Shown here piece after piece: positions 55,518 to 63,650 of a stretch of 64,000 nucleotides of DNA. Numbering within the stretch: position 1 is the first letter of the stretch; every line of letters begins with the position of its first letter. The translations under genes were made by a program, and so were the position numbers. The DNA is taken from positions 62,001 to 126,000 of the forward strand of contig NZ_LGDD01000013.1 in assembly GCF_001279695.1 (NCBI RefSeq), in the 5' to 3' direction. Source of the DNA: Streptomyces sp. WM6378 (GTDB lineage: Bacteria > Actinomycetota > Actinomycetes > Streptomycetales > Streptomycetaceae). The notes below the pieces were generated by a model, which worked only from the letters and a program-made list of their open reading frames with translations, did not search any database and had not been told where the DNA came from.

Positions 55518-55799
55518 ATGACCGCTGCCGTACTCACCTCGCACGCCCCGAAACAGTTGTCCCTCCAGCCCCTGCACAAGGTGCCGCTGCCCGCCGGGCG
55601 TCCGCGCGTGTGGTACGAGTCCCACAACCGGCGTCTGAAGGCCATGCGCCTGGCCATCGCCCTGCTCGACACGGGGGTGTACCGGCCGGAGCAGGCGCCC
55701 GACCGCAAGATACGCACCGTGGCCGCGCTCATCGGAGTGCGCCCGCCGTCGGAGACGACCTGCCGGATGGTGCGCGCGCTGATCTACGACGGGCGCTGA
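55518..55799 (+). CDS. 93-residue conserved hypothetical behind a damage-type promoter
   Basis: 93 residues, basic, no signal peptide or membrane segment. RVWYESHNRRLKAMRLAIALLDTGVY is the most distinctive part, followed by KIRTVAALIGVRPPSETTCRMVRAL, which could form a helix-turn-helix-like helical pair. AGGAGG lies 6 bases from the ATG at 55518. It is not part of an operon. The promoter at 55452 suggests DNA-damage induction, so a role in repair or stress response is likely, but no enzyme motif is seen. Confidence 0.7.
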   Translation: MTAAVLTSHAPKQLSLQPLHKVPLPAGRPRVWYESHNRRLKAMRLAIALLDTGVYRPEQAPDRKIRTVAALIGVRPPSETTCRMVRALIYDGR

Positions 55800-55961
55800 G
55801 CCCCGCACCACGGCCCGGGTCATGCCCTCGCGATGCCGGGGGCGTGACCCGGGTCCGCCCCCGGGGCGTCCGGTGGGCCGAGCCCCCGTGCCCCGTGTGA
55901 TCTTCAATACCCGCACGGGGGTGCGGTTGGGCAGGCAACTCCCCAGCGTCTAGGGTGACGG

Positions 55962-56132
55962 CGCCGTGGTGTTCGGGAAGACCGGTGCGAAACCGGAGCG
56001 GCCCTCGCCACTGTGATCGGGTTCCCCGGGTTCCGGGGAGCCGCCGTCCCCTCGCGACGCCACTGGCCAGGATCCACCTGCCCGGGAAGGCCGGGACCGC
56101 GGCACCCGCCCGTCAGCCAGGAGACCGGCCGC
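55962..56132 (+). ncRNA. cobalamin riboswitch
   Basis: The class-I cobalamin aptamer is clear: GGTGCGAAACCGG, the GCGGCCCTCGCCACTGTGA segment and the B12 box GTCAGCCAGGAGACCGGCC near 56112-56130, in the expected order and spacing. It lies 36 bp before the NiCoT transporter. It would reduce expression when adenosyl- or other cobalamin is abundant, which indicates that the transporter carries cobalt (or also nickel). The 160 bp before it (55800-55960) hold no gene that I can support. Confidence 0.92.
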
Positions 56133-56167
56133 GGCATCTCACGAAGTGATCCACGAGGTGCTGGAGC

Positions 56168-57289
56168 GTGACCCGCATGACCCTGCCCGTTCGCACGTCC
56201 CCCGAGACGGGCGCCCCCGCCGCGCCGTCCTTCCACTGGCGGCGCGAGGACACCGTCCGAACCGCCGTCCTGCTCGCGGTGATAGCCGCCCTCCATGTCG
56301 TCGCCTTCGGCGTCCTGTTCCTGCTCGTGGCCCCCGAGCACTACGCGGTCGGCACCAAGACGTACGGCATAGGGCTCGGCATCACCGCGTACACCCTCGG
56401 CATGCGGCACGCCTTCGACGCCGACCACATCGCGGCCATCGACAACACCACCCGCAAGCTGATGGCCGACGGCAAGCGGCCGGTGTCCGTCGGCTTCTGG
56501 TTCGCGCTCGGCCACTCCAGCGTGGTCGTGGTCCTCACGGCCCTCGTGGCGGGCGGTGCCCAGCTCGCGGGCACGCTGATGAACGAGGACTCCACCACCC
56601 ACCAGGTGATGGGCGTGGTAGGAACGACGGCCTCCGGTTCCTTCCTCTATCTCATCGCAGCGCTCAACCTGGTCGCCCTGTTCGGCATCCTGAAGGTGTT
56701 CCGGGCGATGCGCGCGGGTGCGTACGACGAGAAGGAGCTCGAAGCGCACCTGGACTCGCGGGGCTTCATGAACCGTGTCCTGGGCCGCTTCACCAAGTCC
56801 ATCTCGCGGCCCGGCCAGATGTTCCCGCTCGGCTTCCTCTTCGGCCTCGGCTTCGACACCGCGACCGAGGTCACCCTGATGGTGATGGCCGGAACGGGCG
56901 CCGCCGCCGGACTGCCCTGGTACGCGATCCTGTGCCTGCCGCTGCTGTTCGCCGCCGGGATGAGCCTGTTCGACACCCTCGACGGCACGTTCATGAACTT
57001 CGCCTACCAGTGGGCCTTCTCGAACCCGGTCCGCAAGGTCTACTACAACCTCACCATCACCGGCCTGTCGATCGCGGTGGCCTTCTTCATCGGCACCATC
57101 GAGCTGGTCGGCGTCCTGCACGAGAAGCTCGACCTCACCGACCCGGTCAGCGGCTGGATCGCCGGCCTCGACCTGGACAACGTCGGCTTCGTCATCGTCG
57201 GCCTGTTCGTGGTGGTGTGGGCGGCGGCGCTGGCGTACTGGCGGCTGGGCAAGGTCGAGCAGAAGTGGGCGGCGGGCTCGGGCGCGTGA
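56168..57289 (+). CDS. nicT: NiCoT-family nickel/cobalt transporter
   Basis: 373 residues with eight membrane segments. RHAFDADHIAAIDNTTRKL carries the H-x4-D-H metal signature, and LGFDTATEVTL and TLDGTFMNFAYQWAF are the other NiCoT signatures. A cobalamin riboswitch upstream argues for cobalt uptake to make B12. The start is the GTG at 56168; an ATG at 56177, with GGAG ten bases upstream, is equally possible. It is transcribed alone and convergent with the ABC exporter. Confidence 0.94.
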   Translation: MTRMTLPVRTSPETGAPAAPSFHWRREDTVRTAVLLAVIAALHVVAFGVLFLLVAPEHYAVGTKTYGIGLGITAYTLGMRHAFDADHIAAIDNTTRKLMADGKRPVSVGFWFALGHSSVVVVLTALVAGGAQLAGTLMNEDSTTHQVMGVVGTTASGSFLYLIAALNLVALFGILKVFRAMRAGAYDEKELEAHLDSRGFMNRVLGRFTKSISRPGQMFPLGFLFGLGFDTATEVTLMVMAGTGAAAGLPWYAILCLPLLFAAGMSLFDTLDGTFMNFAYQWAFSNPVRKVYYNLTITGLSIAVAFFIGTIELVGVLHEKLDLTDPVSGWIAGLDLDNVGFVIVGLFVVVWAAALAYWRLGKVEQKWAAGSGA

Positions 57290-57343
57290 GGGGCTGCCCT
57301 TGTGCGCAGCCCCCCCGTGCGGCCCCCGCCCGAGAGGGCCCGT

Positions 57344-59236
57344 TCACGCACCCTCACGCGGCCCCGGCACTCCTGCCCGGTCGTTCTGCAGCGTCCACAA
57401 CTCCCCGAACAGGCCTTCTGTGGCGACGAGTTCGTCGAAGGTGCCCTCCTGGATGACCCGGCCCCGGTCGAGGACGACGATGCGGTCCGCGACCGCGACG
57501 TTCGCGAGGCGGTGGGTCACCAGGACCACCGCCCGGTCGCGGGCGATCGTCCGCAGGCCGGTGAAGATGCGGTGCTCGGCGCGGGCGTCGAGCGCGCTCG
57601 TCGGCTCGTCCATCACCAGCAGTCCGGCCGGACGGTGGAAGGCCCGCGCGATCGCGATCCGCTGCCACTGCCCGCCGGACAGCTCCACACCCCCGAACCA
57701 CTCCCGCGCGAGCAGCGTGTCGAGCCCGCTGCGCAGCCCGTCGACGACCTCCGCCGCGCCGGAGTGCGCGGCTGCGCGGCGTACCGACGCGTCGCCCCCG
57801 TGCGGCTGCCCCAGCGTGATGTTGTCGCGCGCGGACATCGGCCAGTGCGCGAAGTCCTGCGGCACGACCGCGGTCTGCCGCCACAGAGCCAGCGGATCGC
57901 ACCGCTCCACCGCGACCCCGTCCCACGTCACCGCCCCTTCGCTGGGCAGATAGAGCCCGGTGAGCAGCTTGCTGAGGGTGGTCTTGCCGGACCCGTTCTC
58001 GCCGACGAGCGCCAGCACCTCGCCCTTGCGCACCTCGACCGTCACCTTCTCCAGGGCGGGCCGCTCGCTGCCCGGATAGCGGTACGTCAACGACTCGGCC
58101 CGCACGACCTCCGGCGCGGGCGGCGCCACTTTGCCGCGCGCCATCCGGTGCCCGCCGGCCTCCTCGATGAACTCGGCCCAGTCGTCGAGGTAGAGCCCGG
58201 TCCTGAAGAGCCGTGTCCCGTACCCGACGACACCGCGCAGCGACGAGGCGACCGTGCGCAGCGCGAACACCGCGGTGCCCGCGGACGCCACCGACATCCG
58301 CCCCGACCCGAGCAGCCAGGCGAGTGCGCCCCACACCACCCCGGCCGCGACCCCGCCCACCAGCGAGCCGAGCACCGAGTAGCGGGCGCCCTGGTGCACG
58401 GCCTTGTCGGTCGCCGCGTCCACCCGCCGCCCGATCGCCCGGTACCGGTCGAGGAGGAAGTCCGCCATCGTGCAGGACCGCAGCTGGTCGGCGGTGTCCT
58501 TGTCGATCACGAACCACCGCAGCAGACTCAGCGTGCGCCGCTCGGCGCTCATCGCCCGCGACGCCTCGTAGTGCACCCGCGCGGCCTTCACTCCGGCGAT
58601 GCCCTGCGGCAGCGCGGCGAGCAGGAGCAGGGGGAGCAGCGCGGGATGCAGGACGGTCACGACCCCGGCCGCCGCGACCAGCGAGGCCACGCACGCCATG
58701 AGGTCCTGCGAGTCGGTGAGGAGCTGCTGGGCGACCTCGGCGCCCCGGTCGGCCGCCTCGCGCTTGTCGTTGAACCCGGGCTGGTCGTACGCCGACAACT
58801 CGGCCTGTACGGCGGCCCCGAGCATCTGCATCTCGGCCTCGCGGGAGATCCGCGGCGAGAGCCGGCCGGAAATGTTCACCACCACGATCCCGAGCAGCGC
58901 CCGCAGCCCGGCCGCCCCGGCGAGCACCGCGATCGACGGCAGCGCGTCGCGCATCCGGTGCGCGATGTCGCCGCTCGCGATCAGCGCGGTGATCGTACGC
59001 GTCGTGGCGAGCAGCCCGAACGCCTCGAAGAACCCCGAGAGCGCCTGACAGCACAGCAGCACGAGCACGGCCCGCCGGTCCACCCGCCAGGCCAGCGCCA
59101 GCGCCTTCCGCACGAGCTGAGGCAACCGCCGCGCCATGGTCCGGGAGGTCACCGGCCGCCGCCGCACCGCCTCCAACGAGCTTGACCGGTACCGCAGTTG
59201 CTCGTCGACGGGCTGCTCGCCCAACACCTCCGCCAT
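57344..59236 (-). CDS. ABC transporter, fused permease and ATPase
   Basis: 630 residues. The permease half (about 40-380) has six membrane segments with SGFFEAFGLLATTRTITALI and LRALLGIVVVNISGR. The ATPase has Walker A GENGSGKTT, Q-loop TAVVPQDFAHWP, signature ELSGGQWQRIAIARA and Walker B LLVMDEPTSALD, with the His in VLVTHRL. The length suits a homodimeric exporter half-transporter. AGGGGG precedes the ATG at 59236. No cargo gene is adjacent; similar exporters move peptides, lipids or antibiotics. Confidence 0.88.
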   Translation of the reverse strand: MAEVLGEQPVDEQLRYRSSSLEAVRRRPVTSRTMARRLPQLVRKALALAWRVDRRAVLVLLCCQALSGFFEAFGLLATTRTITALIASGDIAHRMRDALPSIAVLAGAAGLRALLGIVVVNISGRLSPRISREAEMQMLGAAVQAELSAYDQPGFNDKREAADRGAEVAQQLLTDSQDLMACVASLVAAAGVVTVLHPALLPLLLLAALPQGIAGVKAARVHYEASRAMSAERRTLSLLRWFVIDKDTADQLRSCTMADFLLDRYRAIGRRVDAATDKAVHQGARYSVLGSLVGGVAAGVVWGALAWLLGSGRMSVASAGTAVFALRTVASSLRGVVGYGTRLFRTGLYLDDWAEFIEEAGGHRMARGKVAPPAPEVVRAESLTYRYPGSERPALEKVTVEVRKGEVLALVGENGSGKTTLSKLLTGLYLPSEGAVTWDGVAVERCDPLALWRQTAVVPQDFAHWPMSARDNITLGQPHGGDASVRRAAAHSGAAEVVDGLRSGLDTLLAREWFGGVELSGGQWQRIAIARAFHRPAGLLVMDEPTSALDARAEHRIFTGLRTIARDRAVVLVTHRLANVAVADRIVVLDRGRVIQEGTFDELVATEGLFGELWTLQNDRAGVPGPREGA

Positions 59237-59432
59237 GCCGCCCCCTGAGCTAGGAATCCGCCCACTTTGCCGCAAGATCCCCCCAACGGGCCCGTCCCGC
59301 ACGCCGATCCACCCCATAGGGGGGAGCGCGACGGGGGAGCGGGGGAGCCTGAGCTGGAGCACACCCGAACGCGACGAGCCCCGCCGCCCGGGGAGGGGTG
59401 GCGGGGCTCGCTGACGAAACCGTGTGAGGGAA

Positions 59433-59999
59433 TCAGACGATGCCGAGATCGATCTCCACCGGGAAGGGAACGGTCGCCGTGACGATCCCGGTGAAGACCT
59501 CGCCGTCGCGGTAACTCCTGGTCGCCGGGTCGAGGATGTACGTGTACACGATCGGCACGCCGGTCGCGGCTTGCTCGATCCGCCAGTAGAAGGCGATACC
59601 GGCCTTGGCGTACTGGTCCACCTTCACGACCCGGTCGGTGGTCTCCGACCCCGGGGAAACCACCTCGACCACGAGCAGAACGTGCTCAGGCCGGGTGGGG
59701 GTGACGTCGATGGTGTCCGACCGGTACACGACCACGTCCGGGCGCCGGTTGGTCAGCGGAACGTCCTGCAGCCGGACATCGAAGTCCGTGTCGGCGTTCC
59801 ACCCCTGTCCAGCGGCGGAGTCCAGACCGTTCGCCAGGATGCGGGCCAGCCGGTTGTGCCGCTTGGACGCACTGGGGCTCACGACGACCATCCCGTCCAC
59901 GATCTCGATGCCGGCGCACTGCTCCTCGGACCAGGAGTCGTACTGCTCCGCGGTGATCTGCGAGTGCATCCACGCGGGCGCGACCATCTCGATGCTCAA
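59433..59999 (-). CDS. Uma2-family (DUF820) nuclease-fold protein
   Basis: 188 residues. The PD-(D/E)xK core is visible: IEIVDGMVVV with the first acid, RRPDVVVYRSD (Asp), LLVVEVVSPGS (Glu) and KVDQYAKAGIAFYW (Lys nearby). The start is the TTG at 59999 with GGGGAGG 7 bases before it; the ATG at 59987 is an alternative. Uma2 proteins are highly expanded in actinobacteria and cyanobacteria, and their biological role is unknown. It borders a lower-GC accessory block. Confidence 0.83.
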   Translation of the reverse strand: MSIEMVAPAWMHSQITAEQYDSWSEEQCAGIEIVDGMVVVSPSASKRHNRLARILANGLDSAAGQGWNADTDFDVRLQDVPLTNRRPDVVVYRSDTIDVTPTRPEHVLLVVEVVSPGSETTDRVVKVDQYAKAGIAFYWRIEQAATGVPIVYTYILDPATRSYRDGEVFTGIVTATVPFPVEIDLGIV

Positions 60000-60276
60000 A
60001 ACGTACCTCCCCGAGCTGGTTGGGCGGGCTTGCTGACGGCCGGGCTCAGCCTACCTTTTTCCGTGGGCCCGCCTCCTTTCAACTGCGTGGCAATTCCGTA
60101 TGCCGGAGGAATCGGAACCGTGTCTGAATCCGCTGATGGCGCGGCCTTCGACGACCAGCGATGGGTGTGGACGGGGTGGCTCCGGCGGGTTCGCTGTGAA
60201 ATATGGGAACCCAAATGACGCCGGACCGTCACCCCTCGCTCACGGCCGCCGAGAACCCGGTAGGTTGCGGGTCCAC
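60000..60276. other. 277-bp intergenic region beside the accessory block
   Basis: Base composition falls here compared with the core, with short A/T stretches such as GTGAAATATGGG near 60196-60207. The Uma2 ribosome site is at the left end. Short frames on either strand lack ribosome sites and I do not call them. Confidence 0.35.
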
Positions 60277-60438
60277 CTATGGCTGGTCACGTCCCGCCTC
60301 GCGCCAGCTGCGCCGAATCTCATGCCATGCGCGGATGATTGCCGGCACTTTCCCCAGCAGTTCATGAAGCTGTGAGAGCGCGAGCCCGACGGCTCCGAAC
60401 GAGGCCAGGACGGACAAGACGATGGTGTCCCAGCCCAT
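60277..60438 (-). CDS. 53-residue membrane microprotein, coupled to the upstream gene
   Basis: The frame starts at the ATG at 60438 and ends at a TAG at 60277. The first residues, MGWDTIVLSVLASFGAVGLA, make one hydrophobic helix, followed by an amphipathic basic tail ending WHEIRRSWREAGRDQP. The start overlaps the TGA of the upstream gene (TGATG), a strong sign of translational coupling. It is too short for most automated calls. Its role is unknown; single-helix partners often anchor or regulate the protein they are coupled to. Confidence 0.6.
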   Translation of the reverse strand: MGWDTIVLSVLASFGAVGLALSQLHELLGKVPAIIRAWHEIRRSWREAGRDQP

Positions 60439-61508
60439 CAGTGGCCCGCCTCGTCAGAGGTACGAGCCGCGCTGGGGGTGTCGGAGGACGACGCGACGTC
60501 CGGGCTCCGCTTCGGCAGAACGCGATCGAGCCATTCAGAGGGGGAATACAACCTCTCGAGCTTGATTCGTGTGCCGCCCGCGTAGACACCTGGGCCATGG
60601 CGGAATCGTAGCTGCAGGCTGCCACTGGCCATGCTGCGGTGCCCGAGGTTGTACGTGCACTGCAGGGTGTAGGTGCTGTCGCCGAGCTCCTGTTCCGGGT
60701 TACAAGAGCAGTGCTGGTACTCGATACGGAGCGGTAAACCCCACACGGGATCCATGAGTCTCCGCAGAAAAGCATCGTGTTCGAGCTTGATGCCGCGCAC
60801 CGTGTCCAGCTCAAAGATCCATTCGTCGCCAGTGATCCAAGATCGTGTCGAGTATGCGGTGCTAGATGTCTGGAATATGGCGACGCGACGCAGTAGGGCC
60901 GATCCGAGCCAGTCGAGGCCACGCTCGGCCGCCCACGTCTCCGGGTAGTCACGAATGTGCGAGTTCTCGAAGGCGGTGAGCTTTGGATTCTGCCAGAGTG
61001 GCGGAGCTTCTGCTTTCTCGTATCGAAGCCACCGTTCATGGAGTTCCTCAGCCCAATCCGTTCCCGGGATGCCACGCAGCACAAGGTGGCATTCGCTGCC
61101 GGCGAGCGTGAGGTGCAGGTCTGGCCCATTGATGCCAACAACTCGAAGACCGACGACGCCGTTTACTTGAATACCCGGCTCGGCGCTGGGCAGTAGCTGA
61201 TCCAAGGCGTGGCCGCTCCGGGCATACGAGGTGCCGTTCGTGAGCGTGGTGTGGCTGTCGAGATGCACGACTGCAGACCTCGTTGTGGACTGCACGTGCG
61301 AGAGCCCGAGTGGATGTGTCCACCATTGGCCTCCGCCGCAAAGCTTGGCGAATACCTCGGCTTCGAGATGGGATTGCGACAGCGGGCTCGAATGAATCGG
61401 GTGGCGATTGTCCCCGCCGTGTGTTGCATTTATCGCTACGCAAAGGGGCTCGCCCGTGTAGAGCTGCCGAGTCCTCGCGAGCTTCTTCAGCCGCCCACCG
61501 CTGGTCAT
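60438..61508 (-). CDS. unknown 356-residue protein in a lower-GC accessory block
   Basis: I do not recognise this protein. It has no signal peptide or membrane segment. Notable segments are SQSHLEAEVFAKLCGGGQWWTHPLGL, RSAVVHLDSHTTLTNGTSYA, LHLTLAGSECHLVLRGIPG and DPVWGLPLRIEYQHCSCNPEQE. Codon use is less GC-rich at third positions than in neighbours, indicating transfer. The ATG at 61508 has GAGG about 11 bases upstream; an ATG at 61553 is in frame. It is coupled by TGATG overlap to the 53-residue membrane protein, so the two likely act together at the membrane. Confidence 0.6.
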   Translation of the reverse strand: MTSGGRLKKLARTRQLYTGEPLCVAINATHGGDNRHPIHSSPLSQSHLEAEVFAKLCGGGQWWTHPLGLSHVQSTTRSAVVHLDSHTTLTNGTSYARSGHALDQLLPSAEPGIQVNGVVGLRVVGINGPDLHLTLAGSECHLVLRGIPGTDWAEELHERWLRYEKAEAPPLWQNPKLTAFENSHIRDYPETWAAERGLDWLGSALLRRVAIFQTSSTAYSTRSWITGDEWIFELDTVRGIKLEHDAFLRRLMDPVWGLPLRIEYQHCSCNPEQELGDSTYTLQCTYNLGHRSMASGSLQLRFRHGPGVYAGGTRIKLERLYSPSEWLDRVLPKRSPDVASSSDTPSAARTSDEAGH

Positions 61509-62030
61509 ATGCGATCCGTCCTCGGAGTACCGTCGCCCCTCGGCATCCGACAACTGATCTGTGTGCCCTACTTGAGGGCATAGGTGAGCAGTGTGACGCG
61601 CCGCGCAGGTGAGGCTATGGCTCCTTAACCCCTATGTGATCCGGCAACGGGGCGAAGCAGGATCAGGGGTGGCCTCCTGAAGGCCACGACTGAGTTTGGA
61701 GGAACACGAGAGTCGGGCGCAAGTGTGCAGTGCAGCGGGCTCCGTCAGCAGCGCTCAAGCGGCGATTCGGTAGCCAGCAGCTTGCGCTCGAGCGTGGTGG
61801 ATTCCCGGAGCAAGGTCGTCGGCCTCCGTCCTCGGTCGTCCCCGGCAGGGCCTCGGCCGACGTTCCGCCCGGAGCCGGAGGACGACGGGGACGAGGTAGC
61901 GGCGCCGGTCGCGGCCTGAACAGAGCCCGCAGAAAAGGCCGTCGGCCGCGTCTTCCGGGAAGGGAAGAACACGGCCGACGGCCCAGAGACGGCCCAGGCG
62001 AGCGGAAACCCGCTCTGACCTGGGGCCCTA
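61509..62030. other. intergenic region downstream of glnA
   Basis: Over 500 bp separate the accessory block from glnA. A stem of GTGGCCT (61669-61675) and AGGCCAC (61681-61687) around CCTGA is present, and the glnA terminator lies at 61937-61983. Several short frames exist but none has a ribosome site and codon bias together. I see no supported gene. Confidence 0.4.
61937..61983 (-). terminator. glnA terminator hairpin
   Basis: GGCCGTCGGCCG (61937-61948) and CGGCCGACGGCC (61972-61983) are perfect 12-base arms, 48 bp after the glnA stop on the minus strand; the strand beyond carries TTTTCT. A good intrinsic terminator. Confidence 0.75.
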
Positions 62031-63440
62031 CTAAATGTCGAAGTACAGCTCGAACTCGTGCGGGTGCGGGCGGAGCTGGATCGGGGCGATCTCGTGGGTG
62101 CGCTTGTAGTCGATCCAGGTCTCGATCAGGTCGGAGGTGAAGACACCGCCGGCCTGCAGGTACTCGTTGTCGGCCTCCAGGGCCTCCAGGACGGCCGGCA
62201 GCGAGGTCGGGACCTGCTGGACGTTGGCGTGCTCCTCGGGAGCCAGCTCGTAGAGGTCCTTGTCGATCGGCTCGGCCGGCTCGATCTTGTTCTTGATGCC
62301 GTCGAGGCCCGCGAGGAGCAGCGCGGAGAACGCGAGGTACGGGTTCGACGACGGGTCCGGGGCGCGGAACTCGACGCGCTTGGCCTTCGGGTTGGAGCCC
62401 GTGATCGGGATGCGCATGGCAGCCGACCGGTTGCGCTGCGAGTACACCATGTTGACCGGCGCCTCGAAGCCCGGGACCAGGCGGTGGTACGAGTTGACGG
62501 TGGGGTTCGTGAACGCCAGCAGCGACGGGGCGTGCTTGAGGATGCCGCCGATGTAGTAGCGGGCGGTGTCCGAGAGGCCCGCGTAGCCCTGCTCGTCGTA
62601 GAACAGCGGGTCCCCGCCGGCCCACAGGGACTGGTGGACGTGCATGCCCGAGCCGTTGTCGCCGAAGATCGGCTTCGGCATGAAGGTCGCGGTCTTGCCG
62701 TTGCGCCAGGCGACGTTCTTCACGATGTACTTGAAGAGCATCAGGTCGTCGGCCGCGGCGAGCAGCGTGTTGAACTTGTAGTTGATCTCGGCCTGGCCGG
62801 CCGTGCCGACCTCGTGGTGCTGGCGCTCGACCTGGAGGCCGGACTTCTCCAGCTCCAGGGAGATCTCGGCACGCAGGTCGGCGAAGTGGTCGACCGGCGG
62901 GGCCGGGAAGTAGCCGCCCTTGTAACGGACCTTGTAGCCGCGGTTGTCCTCGACCGCACCGGTGTTCCAGGCGGCGGCCTCGGAGTCGATGTGGTAGAAG
63001 CCCTGGTTCGCGGAGGTCTCGAAACGTACCGAGTCGAAGACGTAGAACTCGGCCTCGGGGCCGAAGTACGCGGTGTCCGCGATGCCGGTGGAGGCGAGGT
63101 AGGCCTCGGCCTTCTTGGCGATGTTGCGCGGGTCGCGGCTGTACTGCTCGCCCGTGATCGGGTCGTGGATGAAGAAGTTGATGTTCAGCGTCTTGTCGCG
63201 GCGGAACGGGTCGAGGCGGGCCGTCGACAGGTCCGGACGCAGCGCCATGTCGGACTCGTGGATGGCCTGGAAGCCGCGGATCGACGAGCCGTCGAAGGCG
63301 AGCTCCTCCGTCGCGTCGAACGCCTTCGCGGGAATCGTGAAGTGCTGCATCACGCCCGGCAGGTCGCAGAACCGGACGTCGACGAACTTCACGTCGTTGT
63401 CCGCGATGAACTTCTTCGCGTCGTCGCCGTTCTGGAACAT
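62031..63440 (-). CDS. glnA: glutamine synthetase I (GlnA)
   Basis: 469 residues. [24 protein letters not shown] starts the family. [37 protein letters not shown], and the ATP site [19 protein letters not shown] are intact. The adenylylation site is DLYELAPEE with the Tyr that GlnE modifies. AGGAGG lies before the ATG at 63440. It makes glutamine from glutamate, ammonia and ATP as a dodecamer. GlnR boxes lie upstream and a terminator follows. Confidence 0.97.
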   Translation of the reverse strand: MFQNGDDAKKFIADNDVKFVDVRFCDLPGVMQHFTIPAKAFDATEELAFDGSSIRGFQAIHESDMALRPDLSTARLDPFRRDKTLNINFFIHDPITGEQYSRDPRNIAKKAEAYLASTGIADTAYFGPEAEFYVFDSVRFETSANQGFYHIDSEAAAWNTGAVEDNRGYKVRYKGGYFPAPPVDHFADLRAEISLELEKSGLQVERQHHEVGTAGQAEINYKFNTLLAAADDLMLFKYIVKNVAWRNGKTATFMPKPIFGDNGSGMHVHQSLWAGGDPLFYDEQGYAGLSDTARYYIGGILKHAPSLLAFTNPTVNSYHRLVPGFEAPVNMVYSQRNRSAAMRIPITGSNPKAKRVEFRAPDPSSNPYLAFSALLLAGLDGIKNKIEPAEPIDKDLYELAPEEHANVQQVPTSLPAVLEALEADNEYLQAGGVFTSDLIETWIDYKRTHEIAPIQLRPHPHEFELYFDI

Positions 63441-63538
63441 CCAACTCCTCCTACTCCCACCCGGGGAGGGGCGGGGTTGCAGCTCGGTCGTGCGGCCAGT
63501 GCGGTGGCACACGCTGGAGCCGACCATAGGCAGGCGGG

Positions 63539-63577
63539 ATTTCTCAAGCGTGACCCGTTTGTTTCGCCCAAGTTAAC
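63539..63577 (-). promoter_or_regulatory. double GlnR box upstream of glnA
   Basis: Read on the glnA strand: TTAAC, GAAAC, GTCAC and GAAAT, each six bases apart (11-bp period). This is the arrangement of alternating gTnAc and GaAAc sites known for Streptomyces glnA. It lies about 100 bp before the start codon. The same gap also feeds the divergent RDD gene. Confidence 0.9.
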
Positions 63578-63650
63578 CGGGCTGGTGACGAAGCCGCCAA
63601 GACTGACCCGGGCCGAAGTGATCGAAAACGGGCGCAGTACCGTTGGATCC

